DNA of 64,000 nt from Leptospiraceae bacterium (GCA_025059995.1 JANXCF010000004.1:62001-126000); one strand, 5' to 3'. Positions 1-9,952 are shown, counted from the stretch's first letter. A program made the numbers and translations. The notes: generated by a model from the letters alone, not told the origin.

Positions 1-606
1 CCATGTGCCCTCTAGCCCACAGATTTGAATGAAGTTTTTTAAGATTTGTTTTCCTTCGATGGTGTGGCTGACTTCAGGATGGAATTGAACGCCAAATCGA
101 TTTCGAACCAAATCCTCAACAACGGCAAATCTACAATTTGTCGTAGAAGCAGTTAAATGAAAACCCTCAGGGATTTTTATCACCTCATCGCTATGGCTCA
201 TCCAAACCAACGAATTTTCAGAAACATTTTTTAAGATTTTGGTTTCTTTTGATACTTGTTTAAGTTCTGCTTTACCATATTCTTTGTATTGAGCTCTTTG
301 AACTTCTCCCCCCAAGTTGTGCATCATGTATTGATGACCATAGCAAATTCCAAGAATGGGAATATTGAGTTCAAAAATCTTGTTATCAATCTTAGGAGAA
401 TGATCATCATAAACAGATTCTGGTCCTCCTGAAAGAATGATTCCTTTGTGAACATCGGGTCTGAAGTATTCAAAAAAATTTTCTGGAAGGAAAATTTCAC
501 TATAAGCACCTAAACGTCGAATCTTTGAGGCGATCAAATGGGCGTATTGCCCACCGAAATCAATCACAGCAATGGAACCTTGAGTTTGATATTTTTGCGA
601 TGACAT
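1..606 (-). CDS. guaA: GMP synthase (glutamine-hydrolysing), amidotransferase part, 3' end outside the window
   Basis: The first 202 codons are present and the gene runs off the left edge. The translation is a class I glutamine amidotransferase domain. It has a GGP oxyanion-side motif near residue 61, the catalytic nucleophile in GICYGHQ (Cys88), and the His176/Glu178 pair in HPEV. In the family this domain frees ammonia from glutamine for amination of XMP to GMP by the C-terminal synthase domain, which is not visible here. The ATG (604-606) lies one base after the ribBA stop, so the two genes are probably co-transcribed and translationally coupled. A stand-alone amidotransferase subunit cannot be excluded without the rest of the gene. 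Confidence 0.9.
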   Translation of the reverse strand, partial: MSSQKYQTQGSIAVIDFGGQYAHLIASKIRRLGAYSEIFLPENFFEYFRPDVHKGIILSGGPESVYDDHSPKIDNKIFELNIPILGICYGHQYMMHNLGGEVQRAQYKEYGKAELKQVSKETKILKNVSENSLVWMSHSDEVIKIPEGFHLTASTTNCRFAVVEDLVRNRFGVQFHPEVSHTIEGKQILKNFIQICGLEGTW

Positions 607-607
607 G

Positions 608-1819
608 TCATAAATCCAACAAATGTCCTAATTTCAGTTTTTTTGTTTCTAAATAAAATCGGTTTTCTTCTTCTGGTGGGATAATCAGTGGAACCCTTTC
701 TACGATTTTTAATCCATGTCCTTCCAAACCAATGATTTTTCTTGGATTATTTGTCATGAGTCGTATGGTAGATAATCCAAAGTGACGTAGGATTTGAGCT
801 CCAATGCCATAATCCCGCAAATCCGGTTTAAAACCTAATCGTTCATTGGCTTCGACAGTATCATATCCTTCATCTTGTAATCGATATGCTTTGAGTTTGT
901 TGATTAAACCAATACCTCTACCCTCTTGCCTCATGTATACCAAAACTCCTCTTTTTTCTTTAGAAATCAATGTTAATGCTGCATGTAGTTGTTGTCCACA
1001 ATCACATCTTCTTGAGTGAAAGATATCCCCAGTAAGACACTCACTATGAACTCGAACTAAAACATTGCTTTGATTTTTAACATTCCCCATGACCAAAGCT
1101 AAATGAATTTTATCGTCAATTGTGGTTGAAAAAGCATAGATTTGGAATTCCCCGTAGTCAGTAGGTAACTTTGCTGAAACTTCTAAATGAATCAACGTAT
1201 CAGTCTTTAAGCGGAGACGTATTAAATCCTCAATCTTATAAATATTTAAGTTATGCTTTTTTGCAAAAGTAATGAGTTGAGGAAGCCTTGCCATGGTTCC
1301 ATCATCATTCATGATTTCGCAGATCACAGCAACAGGTTTCAAGCCCGCAAGTTTGCATAAGTCAACTGATGCTTCTGTGTGTCCAGCTCTTCGTATGACT
1401 CCTCCAGGAACCGCCTCTAAGGGAAAAATATGCCCGGGTTTGACTAAATCCTCTGGTTTTGCATTATCATCGATGAGAACTTGTACGGTTCTTGCTCGAT
1501 CATAAGCAGAAATCCCTGTTGTAATTCCTTTCGCTGCATCAACAGAAACAGTAAAAGCTGTGCGATATATGTCATTGTTTTGTTTTACCATTCGTTCTAA
1601 TTGTAGTTTTTTGATCCTTTCACTTTCCATTGGAACACAGATCAAACCTCTTCCGTAAGTTGCCATAAAGTTGATCACTTCTGGTGTAGCAAACTCCCCC
1701 GCAACAACGAGATCCCCTTCATTCTCTCGATCCTCTGAGTCAACGAGAATGATCATCTTTCCTTGTTTTAGCTCTTCAATCGCATTTTCAATGGGCGGGA
1801 ATTCATAATCTTCGAGCAT
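608..1819 (-). CDS. ribBA: Bifunctional 3,4-dihydroxy-2-butanone-4-phosphate synthase / GTP cyclohydrolase II
   Basis: This 403-aa protein carries both entry enzymes of riboflavin synthesis. Residues 1-205 are the DHBP synthase domain, with [10 protein letters not shown] at 27-36 and RAGHTEAS around His147. Residues 207-403 are GTP cyclohydrolase II, with the zinc cysteines Cys261, Cys272 and Cys274 and the RQEGRGIG motif near 300. The length is typical of RibBA fusions. It is upstream of guaA with one base between them, so both GTP-consuming and GTP-producing steps may share a transcript. I saw no FMN riboswitch in the 90 bases upstream. Confidence 0.95.
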   Translation of the reverse strand: MLEDYEFPPIENAIEELKQGKMIILVDSEDRENEGDLVVAGEFATPEVINFMATYGRGLICVPMESERIKKLQLERMVKQNNDIYRTAFTVSVDAAKGITTGISAYDRARTVQVLIDDNAKPEDLVKPGHIFPLEAVPGGVIRRAGHTEASVDLCKLAGLKPVAVICEIMNDDGTMARLPQLITFAKKHNLNIYKIEDLIRLRLKTDTLIHLEVSAKLPTDYGEFQIYAFSTTIDDKIHLALVMGNVKNQSNVLVRVHSECLTGDIFHSRRCDCGQQLHAALTLISKEKRGVLVYMRQEGRGIGLINKLKAYRLQDEGYDTVEANERLGFKPDLRDYGIGAQILRHFGLSTIRLMTNNPRKIIGLEGHGLKIVERVPLIIPPEEENRFYLETKKLKLGHLLDL

Positions 1820-1887
1820 ACATAATTCAATCTTTTTTTTTTATCTTTCCAATCAAATCTTTTTAAAACATACTTTAAAAATAGCGA

Positions 1888-1899
1888 TATAACGTTATA
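1888..1899. promoter_or_regulatory. 12-bp perfect palindrome next to a Shine-Dalgarno
   Basis: TATAACGTTATA is its own reverse complement and ends one base before the GGGAGGA ribosome-binding stretch of the gene at 1911. It sits in the 91-bp divergent gap between ribBA and that gene. It could be an operator, or part of it could act as a -10 box, but no -35 box was convincing. Palindromes of this size arise by chance in AT-rich DNA, so confidence is low. Confidence 0.25.
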
Positions 1900-1910
1900 G
1901 GGAGGATAGT

Positions 1911-2246
1911 ATGAAACTTCTCATAGGTATGAGGAATTGGGAATGGAAATTCGTGGATGAATTGATACGACGTTCTCAATTTGATGAATTCCTTTGGAAT
2001 AATTGGTTTTTATGGAATTACCATTTAGAAAATAACCCCAAAGACCTAATCAACTTTTTGACCTTAAGGAATATGATTCAAAAAGATTTGATTTTGAAAA
2101 AAATAGAAATACAAGACATCGTTTATGATTTTATAAGAGTTAGTGCTTATAGAATTAATGTCAGACCTTCGGAGATTATACATTTTTTTGTTTATATACA
2201 ACTCATAAAACCTACTGGAGAGCCATCTTTACAATTTGCTGCTTAG
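1911..2246 (+). CDS. Hypothetical protein, 111 aa
   Basis: I do not recognise this protein. It is rich in Trp, Phe, Ile and Asn, has no signal peptide and no clear membrane segment, and ends in a predicted amphipathic region. The ATG is preceded at a good distance by a strong ribosome-binding site (GGGAGGA at 1900-1906), which is the main argument that it is a real gene. It is divergent from ribBA and 72 bp upstream of the MBOAT gene on the same strand, so it may share a transcript with it. Confidence 0.6.
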   Translation: MKLLIGMRNWEWKFVDELIRRSQFDEFLWNNWFLWNYHLENNPKDLINFLTLRNMIQKDLILKKIEIQDIVYDFIRVSAYRINVRPSEIIHFFVYIQLIKPTGEPSLQFAA

Positions 2247-2318
2247 CTTTTGGATTTCAACACTCTGATTTATCTTTATCTTGACCTTTTGCTTGATTGA
2301 AATTTCGTTGTTTCATCA

Positions 2319-3842
2319 ATGATTTTTAACTCTAATACGTATCTTTATTTTTTTGTATTTGTTCTTATTGTTTATTGGACTTTGCTATTTGTGAAATCTA
2401 ATGTTCGCTGGCAGAACCTATTTTTGTTGGTAGCCTCGTATTTCTTCTATGGTTGGTGGGATTGGATCTATTTAAGCTTGATTTTTATTAGCACATTATT
2501 GGATTATTCTGTATCAAATCTTTTAGGTAAAACAGAAGATCCAAAAAAAAGAAAACTACTATTATCTATTTCCATTTTTGGAAATTTATTGATTTTATTT
2601 ACATTCAAATACTTTAATTTCTTCATCACAAACTTTGTTGAGATTTTGAATACTCTTTATAACTTAACGAGATTAGACATTTTTCTCGTCGAAAAGAATA
2701 AACTTTTACTCAATGTGATTTTGCCAGTAGGGATTAGCTTTTATACTTTCCAAACCATGTCCTACACAATTGATGTTTATCGAAAGATCATTAAACCCGA
2801 AAAGGATTTCATTCATTTTTCTTTGTTTGTTTGTTTTTTTCCCCAACTCGTTGCTGGACCTATTGAGAGAGCTCAGGATCTTCTACCTCAAATCAGAAAC
2901 AAAAGGAGTGTCCCTTTTGATCAAATCATGAAAGGGATTTGGTATTTGCTATATGGATATTTTCTGAAAGTTGGCGTTGCGGATCATTTGAGTGCTCAAG
3001 TCAATAAGGTATTTTTGGATAACTCTTTTTTGTATTTTAACAATCCTGAACTGGCAAAAGGGAATGGTAGTGCCCATATTCTATTAGGAGGGATGGCATT
3101 TGCCTTTCAAGTTTATTGTGATTTTGCCGGATATTCGAATATCGCAAAGGGTTCAGCAAAACTTTTGGGTTTTGAACTCAGTGAAAATTTTAACTGCCCT
3201 GAGTATTCCCGAAACCCCATTGAGCTCTATAACCGTTGGCACATCACTTTGAACCGCTGGTTTACGGATTATGTTTATATACCCCTTGGTGGGAATCGCT
3301 TAGGAGAGTGGTATCAGTATCGGAATATTATGATTGTATTTTTTATTTCAGGATTATGGCATGGTGCAAACTGGACCTACATTAACTGGGGACTCATGAA
3401 TGGTCTTTATGCAATATTTTATGTATATTATCGCAAACATTGGAAGGAAAAAGTTTCGAATATAAAGGTCATACGTTTCCTCCCAGATTTCATAAAAACC
3501 TTTCTTTCTATTTTGATTACTTTTATATTTTTTGGATTTGCAGCAATCTCTTTTCGAGCGTATGATTTTCAACACTCTTGGATACTATATTCTGATTTTT
3601 TTACTAATTGGGATATTTGGGAAAAACACAATCAACTTCCTGATTTTGGAACCTACTTATGGGAGATTTTAAAAATAATTCTTCCAGTTTTGATATTGGA
3701 TTATTTTCGTTGGAAAACCAACAACCCGGAATGGATTTTTGAAAAAAAACTTCGATTTCAACTAATCGTTTTTATATTTCTCTATTTCACTATTATCCTC
3801 AATGGGGTTTTTGGAAAAGATGTCATTTACTTCGCCTTTTAA
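2319..3842 (+). CDS. MBOAT-family O-acyltransferase (AlgI/DltB-like)
   Basis: This 507-aa polytopic membrane protein carries the two signatures of membrane-bound O-acyltransferases related to AlgI. One is RWHITLNRWF followed by YIPLGGNR, with His308. The other is the catalytic motif WHGANWT, with His348. About ten hydrophobic segments are visible. Family members move acyl groups, usually acetyl, across the membrane onto exported polysaccharides or other envelope polymers. The substrate cannot be read from the sequence. The next gene overlaps its 3' end by 23 bp and encodes a GDSR/DxxH protein of the kind often paired with MBOATs, so the two probably form one transfer system. Confidence 0.92.
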   Translation: MIFNSNTYLYFFVFVLIVYWTLLFVKSNVRWQNLFLLVASYFFYGWWDWIYLSLIFISTLLDYSVSNLLGKTEDPKKRKLLLSISIFGNLLILFTFKYFNFFITNFVEILNTLYNLTRLDIFLVEKNKLLLNVILPVGISFYTFQTMSYTIDVYRKIIKPEKDFIHFSLFVCFFPQLVAGPIERAQDLLPQIRNKRSVPFDQIMKGIWYLLYGYFLKVGVADHLSAQVNKVFLDNSFLYFNNPELAKGNGSAHILLGGMAFAFQVYCDFAGYSNIAKGSAKLLGFELSENFNCPEYSRNPIELYNRWHITLNRWFTDYVYIPLGGNRLGEWYQYRNIMIVFFISGLWHGANWTYINWGLMNGLYAIFYVYYRKHWKEKVSNIKVIRFLPDFIKTFLSILITFIFFGFAAISFRAYDFQHSWILYSDFFTNWDIWEKHNQLPDFGTYLWEILKIILPVLILDYFRWKTNNPEWIFEKKLRFQLIVFIFLYFTIILNGVFGKDVIYFAF

Positions 3843-5076
3843 AAAGTTATTCTTTTGGTTTGTTGTTTTCATTGTTTTGATCGAAATTCTTGTGAGAGTT
3901 TTTCCAGTTTACTATTTTGAAAAACCAGAAAAGTTTCTTATCACTTATATTCGTGAAAAAATCGAAAGAGGGAAAAACGAATACGACATCATAATCTTGG
4001 GTGATTCAAGAAGCATGTCATTTAATCCATCGAATTTCCGTAATATTTATAATTTCTCTTTGCCCGCCATGGGCACAAGGTATTATAAATACTTTATGAA
4101 AAAATATCTACATTACAATAAAAAACCAAAAGCTGTCATCTTTGCGGGTTCTCCAACTTTAGTCCATAGTGGTAAAGGGAATCCTTTGGTCGATCAACGT
4201 TTGGTGAATTTTGTTTATCCTGATATGCCTTTGAAAGAATATATCTACGTAAGGACGATAAAGCGAGTCTTAAACCTCAAGCAAGAATTCATGAGTCCAC
4301 AACCAAAATATAACGAAGAGTTTTGGTGGGAGTTTTTTTCCCATCGATTTTTGTTTTTATTCAGCACGTGGGAAATCTCAGAAATTTATCGAGGACCTGA
4401 GTGGTTTTTTATTGTGTCTCAAAGCATACCGTTAAACTATCACACTTTTAAATATCGTGATGCAATTTTGAATCTATTTAAGCTTGAGACTTATCTTTTT
4501 CAAAAGAATGAGTATGGAACTCCTAACTGTAGCTGTAATCGAATCTATGAAACCGAATGCCAACCACCAAAGTCAGGACTACAAGATAACCTGATCATGA
4601 AAAGAAACATCGAAAAACATCATGGGTTTTACAATATCTCTGACCGAATATCCAAAGACAAAATATTACAATGGCAGGCTCAGGTCCAAATCATGAAAGA
4701 ACGTCAAATCAATGTTGCAAATTCTGAACCACCAATGGATTTTTCATATACAAAAGAATTCCTTGAGTTTCTTAATCAAAATCAAATTTTGTATATATAC
4801 CTTACCGCTCCGTTTCCTAAGTATTTCCAAAACGGAAAGTATTTAAAAAAATTTTATCAAGAGTTTGAAGCGTTCCTTAAAGATTATCCCCATGCAAAAA
4901 TATATTATCTCAAGAATCAGTTTTTGGACGAAAATTTATTTTCTGATCAGGTTCATCTGCTTTGTGAAGGCGCTCAATTGATTAACGAAGAACTACAAAA
5001 CGAAACTCTCCCAGAGATTGTGAAGTTTATCGAAAAAAGATACGTAGAACTCTACTCAAATCAAAATCAACACTAA
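3820..5076 (+). CDS. DUF1574-like / SGNH-type protein paired with the MBOAT acyltransferase
   Basis: The protein has an N-terminal membrane anchor (about residues 8-25) followed by a soluble domain. The domain contains a block I-like GDSR motif (Asp62-Ser63) and a C-terminal DQVHL motif (Asp376, His379), the layout of SGNH-fold acyl-transferring proteins such as AlgJ/AlgX and the DUF1574 group of Leptospira. The start at 3820 is preferred because GGAAAAG precedes it; an in-frame ATG at 3802 has no ribosome-binding site. Translation is coupled to the MBOAT gene through the overlap. It likely works outside the membrane, accepting the acyl group from the MBOAT protein; this role is inference. 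Confidence 0.8.
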   Translation: MSFTSPFKKLFFWFVVFIVLIEILVRVFPVYYFEKPEKFLITYIREKIERGKNEYDIIILGDSRSMSFNPSNFRNIYNFSLPAMGTRYYKYFMKKYLHYNKKPKAVIFAGSPTLVHSGKGNPLVDQRLVNFVYPDMPLKEYIYVRTIKRVLNLKQEFMSPQPKYNEEFWWEFFSHRFLFLFSTWEISEIYRGPEWFFIVSQSIPLNYHTFKYRDAILNLFKLETYLFQKNEYGTPNCSCNRIYETECQPPKSGLQDNLIMKRNIEKHHGFYNISDRISKDKILQWQAQVQIMKERQINVANSEPPMDFSYTKEFLEFLNQNQILYIYLTAPFPKYFQNGKYLKKFYQEFEAFLKDYPHAKIYYLKNQFLDENLFSDQVHLLCEGAQLINEELQNETLPEIVKFIEKRYVELYSNQNQH

Positions 5077-6219
5077 AGCTAAAGAAACCAACGCCATTAC
5101 ACTCCCAAAAAGAAAAACCCAATCTAAAGAAACATAATTCCAAAAGATTCCTCCTATCAAAGAAGCAAAGAAAAGTCCTACACCATAAAGAAAAGATTGA
5201 TAACCCAAAACGCTTGCTTTCCAGTCTCCAGCTATATCCGTTAAATATGCTTTTTCAACACCCTCCGTTAACCCCTTGTAGACACCATAAAAGAACATGC
5301 TAATGAAAAACTCTTCTTTGGATTGGATTTTGGAGATAAAAAAATAAGTTATTGAAAATATACCGTATCCAAGAGCGATTACATATTTTCTTTGGATTTT
5401 GTCGGAGAGTTTGCCAGCTGGATAAGCAAGAAATCCATAGCTAAGATTAAAGACCAAATATCCCAACAAAATTTCATTTAACTGTATTGACAAATGATGA
5501 GCCTTGATGAAGAGAAATTGATCTGAAGAATTACCCAAAGCAAAAAGAAAATTAACTATTAAAAAGAGTTTTATTTTTTTTTGCGTTTTTATATATGAAA
5601 AGCTCTGCTTAATGAAATCAAAAAAAGAATGTTGGTTGGATTTTTGAATTTTTTCTTTGATAGAAAATAAAATTAAAAAACCCAAAACAGCAGGTATCAA
5701 ACTAAAAATAAATAAAGCTTGGATGACTTCTTTTTTGGCATTATCGTTTGTTTCATGGAAAAAAAACGTCAAAACAAAATATGCGATAAGAACACCTATG
5801 AATGCTCCTAATGTATCCAAAAAGCGATGAATTCCGAAAGCTCTACCTCGATTTTCATCAGAAATAGATTCTGAAATCAGTGCATCACGGGGAGAATTTC
5901 GAATACCCTTTCCAAATCGTTCAAATAATCGACCCATGCTAAAAATAATTTGACTTTGAAATAACCAAAGGATTTTCCCTATAATAGAAAAACCATACCC
6001 TAAAACCAAAAGTAGTTTCCTTTTTTTTGTATAATCAGAGAGAAAACCTGAAATAATCCGAAAACCAAAAGAAAAACTTTCTGCTAAACCTTCAATAAAT
6101 CCAATTACAACGGGAAGAGTTCCTATCAAAGAAAGATAAATCCCAATAAAAGGAAAGACCATTTCTGTGCTAATGTCTGTGAAAAAACTTACAAATCCTA
6201 ATTTCCAAACTTGATTCAT
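5056..6219 (-). CDS. Major facilitator superfamily transporter
   Basis: This 387-aa protein has about twelve hydrophobic segments. It has MFS-like loop motifs: a short basic loop (SDYTKKRK) after helix 2, RFGKGIRNSPRDALI after helix 4, and a second GKLSDKIQRK loop in the C-terminal half. The RxGKGxRxxPRDALI motif is typical of an MFS subgroup of unknown substrate found in many bacteria. It lies 26 bp downstream of the plsC-like gene on the same strand and may be the last gene of the nuo transcript. Its 3' end overlaps the convergent DUF1574-like gene by 21 bp. Confidence 0.85.
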   Translation of the reverse strand: MNQVWKLGFVSFFTDISTEMVFPFIGIYLSLIGTLPVVIGFIEGLAESFSFGFRIISGFLSDYTKKRKLLLVLGYGFSIIGKILWLFQSQIIFSMGRLFERFGKGIRNSPRDALISESISDENRGRAFGIHRFLDTLGAFIGVLIAYFVLTFFFHETNDNAKKEVIQALFIFSLIPAVLGFLILFSIKEKIQKSNQHSFFDFIKQSFSYIKTQKKIKLFLIVNFLFALGNSSDQFLFIKAHHLSIQLNEILLGYLVFNLSYGFLAYPAGKLSDKIQRKYVIALGYGIFSITYFFISKIQSKEEFFISMFFYGVYKGLTEGVEKAYLTDIAGDWKASVLGYQSFLYGVGLFFASLIGGIFWNYVSLDWVFLFGSVMALVSLALVLILI

Positions 6220-6245
6220 GACTTTATTTTTGAATAATTTATGAA

Positions 6246-7046
6246 TTAGGTTTTAGCAGTGGAATGTTGATGAACTTTATTAGTTATTATGTTCTTGTAG
6301 TTCTCAAAATATTCATCTTCGAGTTCTTTGATTACCTGACCAACCTGCATAGCTAATTCTTTTTCTGCAACTAATCTTTTTTCTGAACTGGTTTTTGGTT
6401 CAATCAATCTATAAGATAAATAAAACACAGATCCTTTTGGAGGAAAATTAGTGAAGTGTTCCTGTTTATCTCCACGTAGATAAACGCATAAGACTTTTGT
6501 TCCCGGCAAATCCAGAAGGATTCTTCCTACTCCGTATGTTATGTTTTCTATGTCAAATCTACCTTTTCGGCTTCTTCCTCCTTCTGGGAAAATAATGAAC
6601 GGTTCATATTGAGAAAGAATATATTTTGTCTGATTTAGAATTAATTCATGATGTTCTGGGGATCCTTTACGATCCAAGGGAATGCACTTTGAAAGAAAAA
6701 GAAATAAGTTGATCCAAAAATTTCGAAAAAAGACCTCCCTTGCTGGAACATTCCAAGGAAACCTTCGGAATAGAAATAAATATGTCCAATAGTCTCCAAA
6801 AGCATATTGTAAAATAACAGAATCAATCATAGTCAAATGATTAGAGCAAATCAAAATCCTTTGTTTTTCTTTAAATAGACTTTGGAAAAATTCTTTATGT
6901 TGTTTGTGATTAAGGACCTTATATTTATAGACAAATTTGATAAGAATTAGAATTACAACACCATAGATTAAAAAGGCAATATTCCCCAAAATTCTTTGTA
7001 AAAAGATTTTCAGTTTGATAGGGAAGCTCAATTCATATGGCTTCAT
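6246..7046 (-). CDS. 1-acyl-sn-glycerol-3-phosphate acyltransferase family protein (PlsC-like)
   Basis: The 266-aa protein has a membrane segment near residues 22-40 and the acyltransferase motif HX4D (His70 to Asp75). It also has the substrate-binding motif FPEGGRSR around residues 153-160. Together these define the PlsC family, which acylates lysophosphatidic acid or related lipids at the inner face of the membrane. It starts 3 bp after the nuoN stop (TGA-GTC-ATG), so it is almost certainly on the nuo transcript. The exact acceptor is not determined; a role in lipid A or ornithine-lipid acylation is possible. Confidence 0.85.
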   Translation of the reverse strand: MKPYELSFPIKLKIFLQRILGNIAFLIYGVVILILIKFVYKYKVLNHKQHKEFFQSLFKEKQRILICSNHLTMIDSVILQYAFGDYWTYLFLFRRFPWNVPAREVFFRNFWINLFLFLSKCIPLDRKGSPEHHELILNQTKYILSQYEPFIIFPEGGRSRKGRFDIENITYGVGRILLDLPGTKVLCVYLRGDKQEHFTNFPPKGSVFYLSYRLIEPKTSSEKRLVAEKELAMQVGQVIKELEDEYFENYKNIITNKVHQHSTAKT

Positions 7047-7049
7047 GAC

Positions 7050-8474
7050 TCAGTAAAAAAATGGGACAAATCCTAAAACCACGGTTCCAATCACGCTTAA
7101 AGCCACTCCCCATTTCAATGTCGGAAGCATCGGATTTAATTCAATTGATTCTTCTTTTTTCATAAACATATAGACAACAACTCGAAGGTAATAATAAGCA
7201 GAAAGAAAACTATTGATGATTCCTACAACCACTAAAAAGATATAACCTTCCTGAAGAGCTAATCGAAAAACGTAGTATTTTCCAAAAAAACCCGCTGTTG
7301 GTGGAAAACCAATCAATGAAAACATAAAAACTGCCATGGCTATAGACAACCAAGGGTGATCTTTGGCAAACCCGGTGAAATCTTGTATGTTCGTGTATTT
7401 CTCTTCTTTTCTGGATAAGTATCCTAAAAGTCCAAAGGAACCAGCAGTCATGAAAGTATAAGCAAATAAATAAAAACCCACAGAAAAATAGATATCACTC
7501 AGATTTGCTTTTTGAAGGGTAATAATTGCCAACAAAACATAACCAGCGTGAGCAATGCTGGAGTATGCGAGCATTCTTTTTACATTCTCTTGGTTAAAAG
7601 CCAATACATTCCCCACAATCATGGTAGCTAATGATAACAAAGGAAGTATTTGATTCCAATCGCCTTCCATCAGAAATGATTCTCCTAATATTCTAATCAT
7701 GCTAGCAAAAGCTGCAATTTTAATACCAGTAGAAAGAAAGGCACTGATAGGGGCAGAAGCTCCTTCATAAACATCGGGTGCATAGGCATGGAATGGCACT
7801 AAAGCAATCTTGAAGGACAAACCTATCAGAATAAAAACAATTCCAATTAAAAACAAATATATGGAATGGGATTTTTGTGGAAGTTGAAATTTGATGTGTT
7901 CAAAAAATGTTGTTCCAGAAATACCATATACAAAAGCTATTCCCATTAAAATAAAACCAGTTGAAAATACACCTGGCAAATAATATTTTATGGCTGCTTC
8001 AATGGAAATTTCTTTGGTTCTGATATAAGCGGTCAAGATATAACCACCGATAGACATCAACTCCAATCCAACGAAAAATGTCAAAAATTCATCAGCAACA
8101 ATGAGATTGATCATCCCCGATACAACTACTAAAACAATGGCATAATACTCCCCAGTAGATGCTCTTTGTTCTTTAAGATACTGCTCTGAAAATAAAACCG
8201 TAAGTAAACCCGAGAATAGTGAACCCAAAATAAAGATATGGGTTGAAATAGCAATTTTTGCTGTTTCATGGAATAGTAAAATCTCAACAGAAAATTTTTT
8301 ATGTTGGATATAATTATAAACCTCAATCACTATTGCCGTAAGTAGGATCAAAACAGAAAACGAAGGGATAATTTTTCTTCCATTTTCATGAAAAAACATT
8401 TCGATAAGAAGAATCAAAAGTGAACCAAACACTATAATCCACAAGGGAAGTAGATAAATGAATTCATTTGACAT
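7050..8474 (-). CDS. nuoN: NADH-quinone oxidoreductase subunit N
   Basis: This 474-aa protein is one of three antiporter-like membrane subunits of complex I that pump protons. It has about fourteen hydrophobic helices. It carries the Mrp-like core, with a conserved Glu in the GLELMSIGGY stretch and the lysine-bearing helix SFKIALVPFHAYAPDVYEGA. The ATG follows GGAG at a good distance. It sits at the end of the nuo cluster, 4 bp after nuoM, and is followed at once by the PlsC-like gene. Confidence 0.95.
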   Translation of the reverse strand: MSNEFIYLLPLWIIVFGSLLILLIEMFFHENGRKIIPSFSVLILLTAIVIEVYNYIQHKKFSVEILLFHETAKIAISTHIFILGSLFSGLLTVLFSEQYLKEQRASTGEYYAIVLVVVSGMINLIVADEFLTFFVGLELMSIGGYILTAYIRTKEISIEAAIKYYLPGVFSTGFILMGIAFVYGISGTTFFEHIKFQLPQKSHSIYLFLIGIVFILIGLSFKIALVPFHAYAPDVYEGASAPISAFLSTGIKIAAFASMIRILGESFLMEGDWNQILPLLSLATMIVGNVLAFNQENVKRMLAYSSIAHAGYVLLAIITLQKANLSDIYFSVGFYLFAYTFMTAGSFGLLGYLSRKEEKYTNIQDFTGFAKDHPWLSIAMAVFMFSLIGFPPTAGFFGKYYVFRLALQEGYIFLVVVGIINSFLSAYYYLRVVVYMFMKKEESIELNPMLPTLKWGVALSVIGTVVLGFVPFFY

Positions 8475-8478
8475 ATGG

Positions 8479-9939
8479 TTACTCCTTATTCACTTTTTGT
8501 AGATGTTCTAAGTGTTGTTTAACAGATGCTTCAATCGATTGGAAAAATGGCTTCGGAAAAAGTCCTAAATAAAACATCAAAATTACCATAGGAATTAACG
8601 TAAGCATTTCTCTTAAGTTCATGTCTTTTAAATGTTTTTTTACTTCTTCATTCCGTGATTCACCGTAAAATACTTTTCCATAAGCCTTCAAAAGATACCA
8701 TGCTCCCAAAACAACACCACTCACAGCAACAATTGTTAAAACAGGATAAACTTTGTAAGAAGAAACCAGAATAGTAAATTCTCCCACAAAACCATTAAGT
8801 CCAGGTAGCCCCACCGATGAAAGAGTAGATATCATAAAAAAAACTGCATATAAGGGTATCCACTTAGCAGCACCACCATAATCAGCAATGAACCTTGTAT
8901 GGGTATGTTCATAAATCATACCCACAAGAAAAAACAAAGCTCCCGTGGATAATGCATGATTAATCATTTGAAGGATACTTCCTTGAATACCACTTACTGT
9001 GAAAGAAAAGATCCCCAAAACAATAAACCCCATGTGAGAAACAGAAGAATAAGCAATCAACCGCTTGATATCAGGTTGAACCGCAGCGGCAAAGGCACCA
9101 TGAACGATACCAATGACCGCTATGATAGCCAATAAATTTGCAAAATAAAGAGATGCTTCGGGAAAGAGTGGTAGATTGTATCGTATGAGACCAAAAGTGC
9201 CAAGCTTTAGTAAAATCCCTGCAAGTATGACAGAACCACCTGCTGGTGCTTCTGTGTGAGCATCCGGTAACCATGTATGAACGGGGGCTACAGGAACTTT
9301 AATCAAAAACGCAGCAGCGAATAACCAAAACAAATAAGCTTGCTCTGTAAAACTAAGTTTGATTTGTAAAAGTTTTTCGTAATCAAAGGTATTGTAAGCT
9401 ACAATAAAATAAATGATACCAATCAACATCAAAAGTGAACCTACCATGGTAAAAAGCACAAATTTTACCGTAGCATAAATGCGATCTTTACCACCCCATA
9501 ACCCAATGATAAAAAACATCGGAATGAGCATCAACTCCCAAAAGATATAAAACAAAAATAAATCCAAAGAAACGAAAGCCCCTATAATGGATGATTCTAA
9601 AATCATCAAAGAAATATAGTAACCTTGAAATTTATCTTTTATACTATCATAAGCCCCTGTAATCACTAAGGGAAATAAAAAAGTGGTCAATAAAACCATC
9701 CAAAGGGAGATGGAATCAATACCCACTTTGTAATAAAAACTAAAATTCGGAACTAATAAAACACTTTCAACGAACTGAAATTCTGTTTTTTGAAAATCGA
9801 ATTGCTGAAGTAGATAAACAGATACGAAAAAGTTTGCTAAAGCAAACCCAAAGCTTATCACCCCTAATGCTTTTCTATCTTTAAATACCAACAAAAAAGG
9901 AATGCTCAAGATGGGTATGAGGATCAGTAATGTTATCAC
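8479..9939 (-). CDS. nuoM: NADH-quinone oxidoreductase subunit M
   Basis: This 486-aa antiporter-like subunit of complex I has the family landmarks FWELMLIPMFFIIGLWGG (with the conserved Glu) and KVPVAPVHTWLPDAHTEAP. Translation starts at a GTG behind GAGGTGA. It lies between nuoL and nuoN in the usual order, with 13 bp and 4 bp spacing. It is expected to form a proton channel in the membrane arm. Confidence 0.96.
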   Translation of the reverse strand: MITLLILIPILSIPFLLVFKDRKALGVISFGFALANFFVSVYLLQQFDFQKTEFQFVESVLLVPNFSFYYKVGIDSISLWMVLLTTFLFPLVITGAYDSIKDKFQGYYISLMILESSIIGAFVSLDLFLFYIFWELMLIPMFFIIGLWGGKDRIYATVKFVLFTMVGSLLMLIGIIYFIVAYNTFDYEKLLQIKLSFTEQAYLFWLFAAAFLIKVPVAPVHTWLPDAHTEAPAGGSVILAGILLKLGTFGLIRYNLPLFPEASLYFANLLAIIAVIGIVHGAFAAAVQPDIKRLIAYSSVSHMGFIVLGIFSFTVSGIQGSILQMINHALSTGALFFLVGMIYEHTHTRFIADYGGAAKWIPLYAVFFMISTLSSVGLPGLNGFVGEFTILVSSYKVYPVLTIVAVSGVVLGAWYLLKAYGKVFYGESRNEEVKKHLKDMNLREMLTLIPMVILMFYLGLFPKPFFQSIEASVKQHLEHLQKVNKE

Positions 9940-9952
9940 AACTCACCTCGTA

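Noticed and set aside
1293-1505. Open frame antisense to ribBA, and similar frames inside nuoG, nuoF, nuoD and cheA
   Set aside because: They lie opposite well-conserved coding sequence, have no ribosome-binding site and show no recognisable family.
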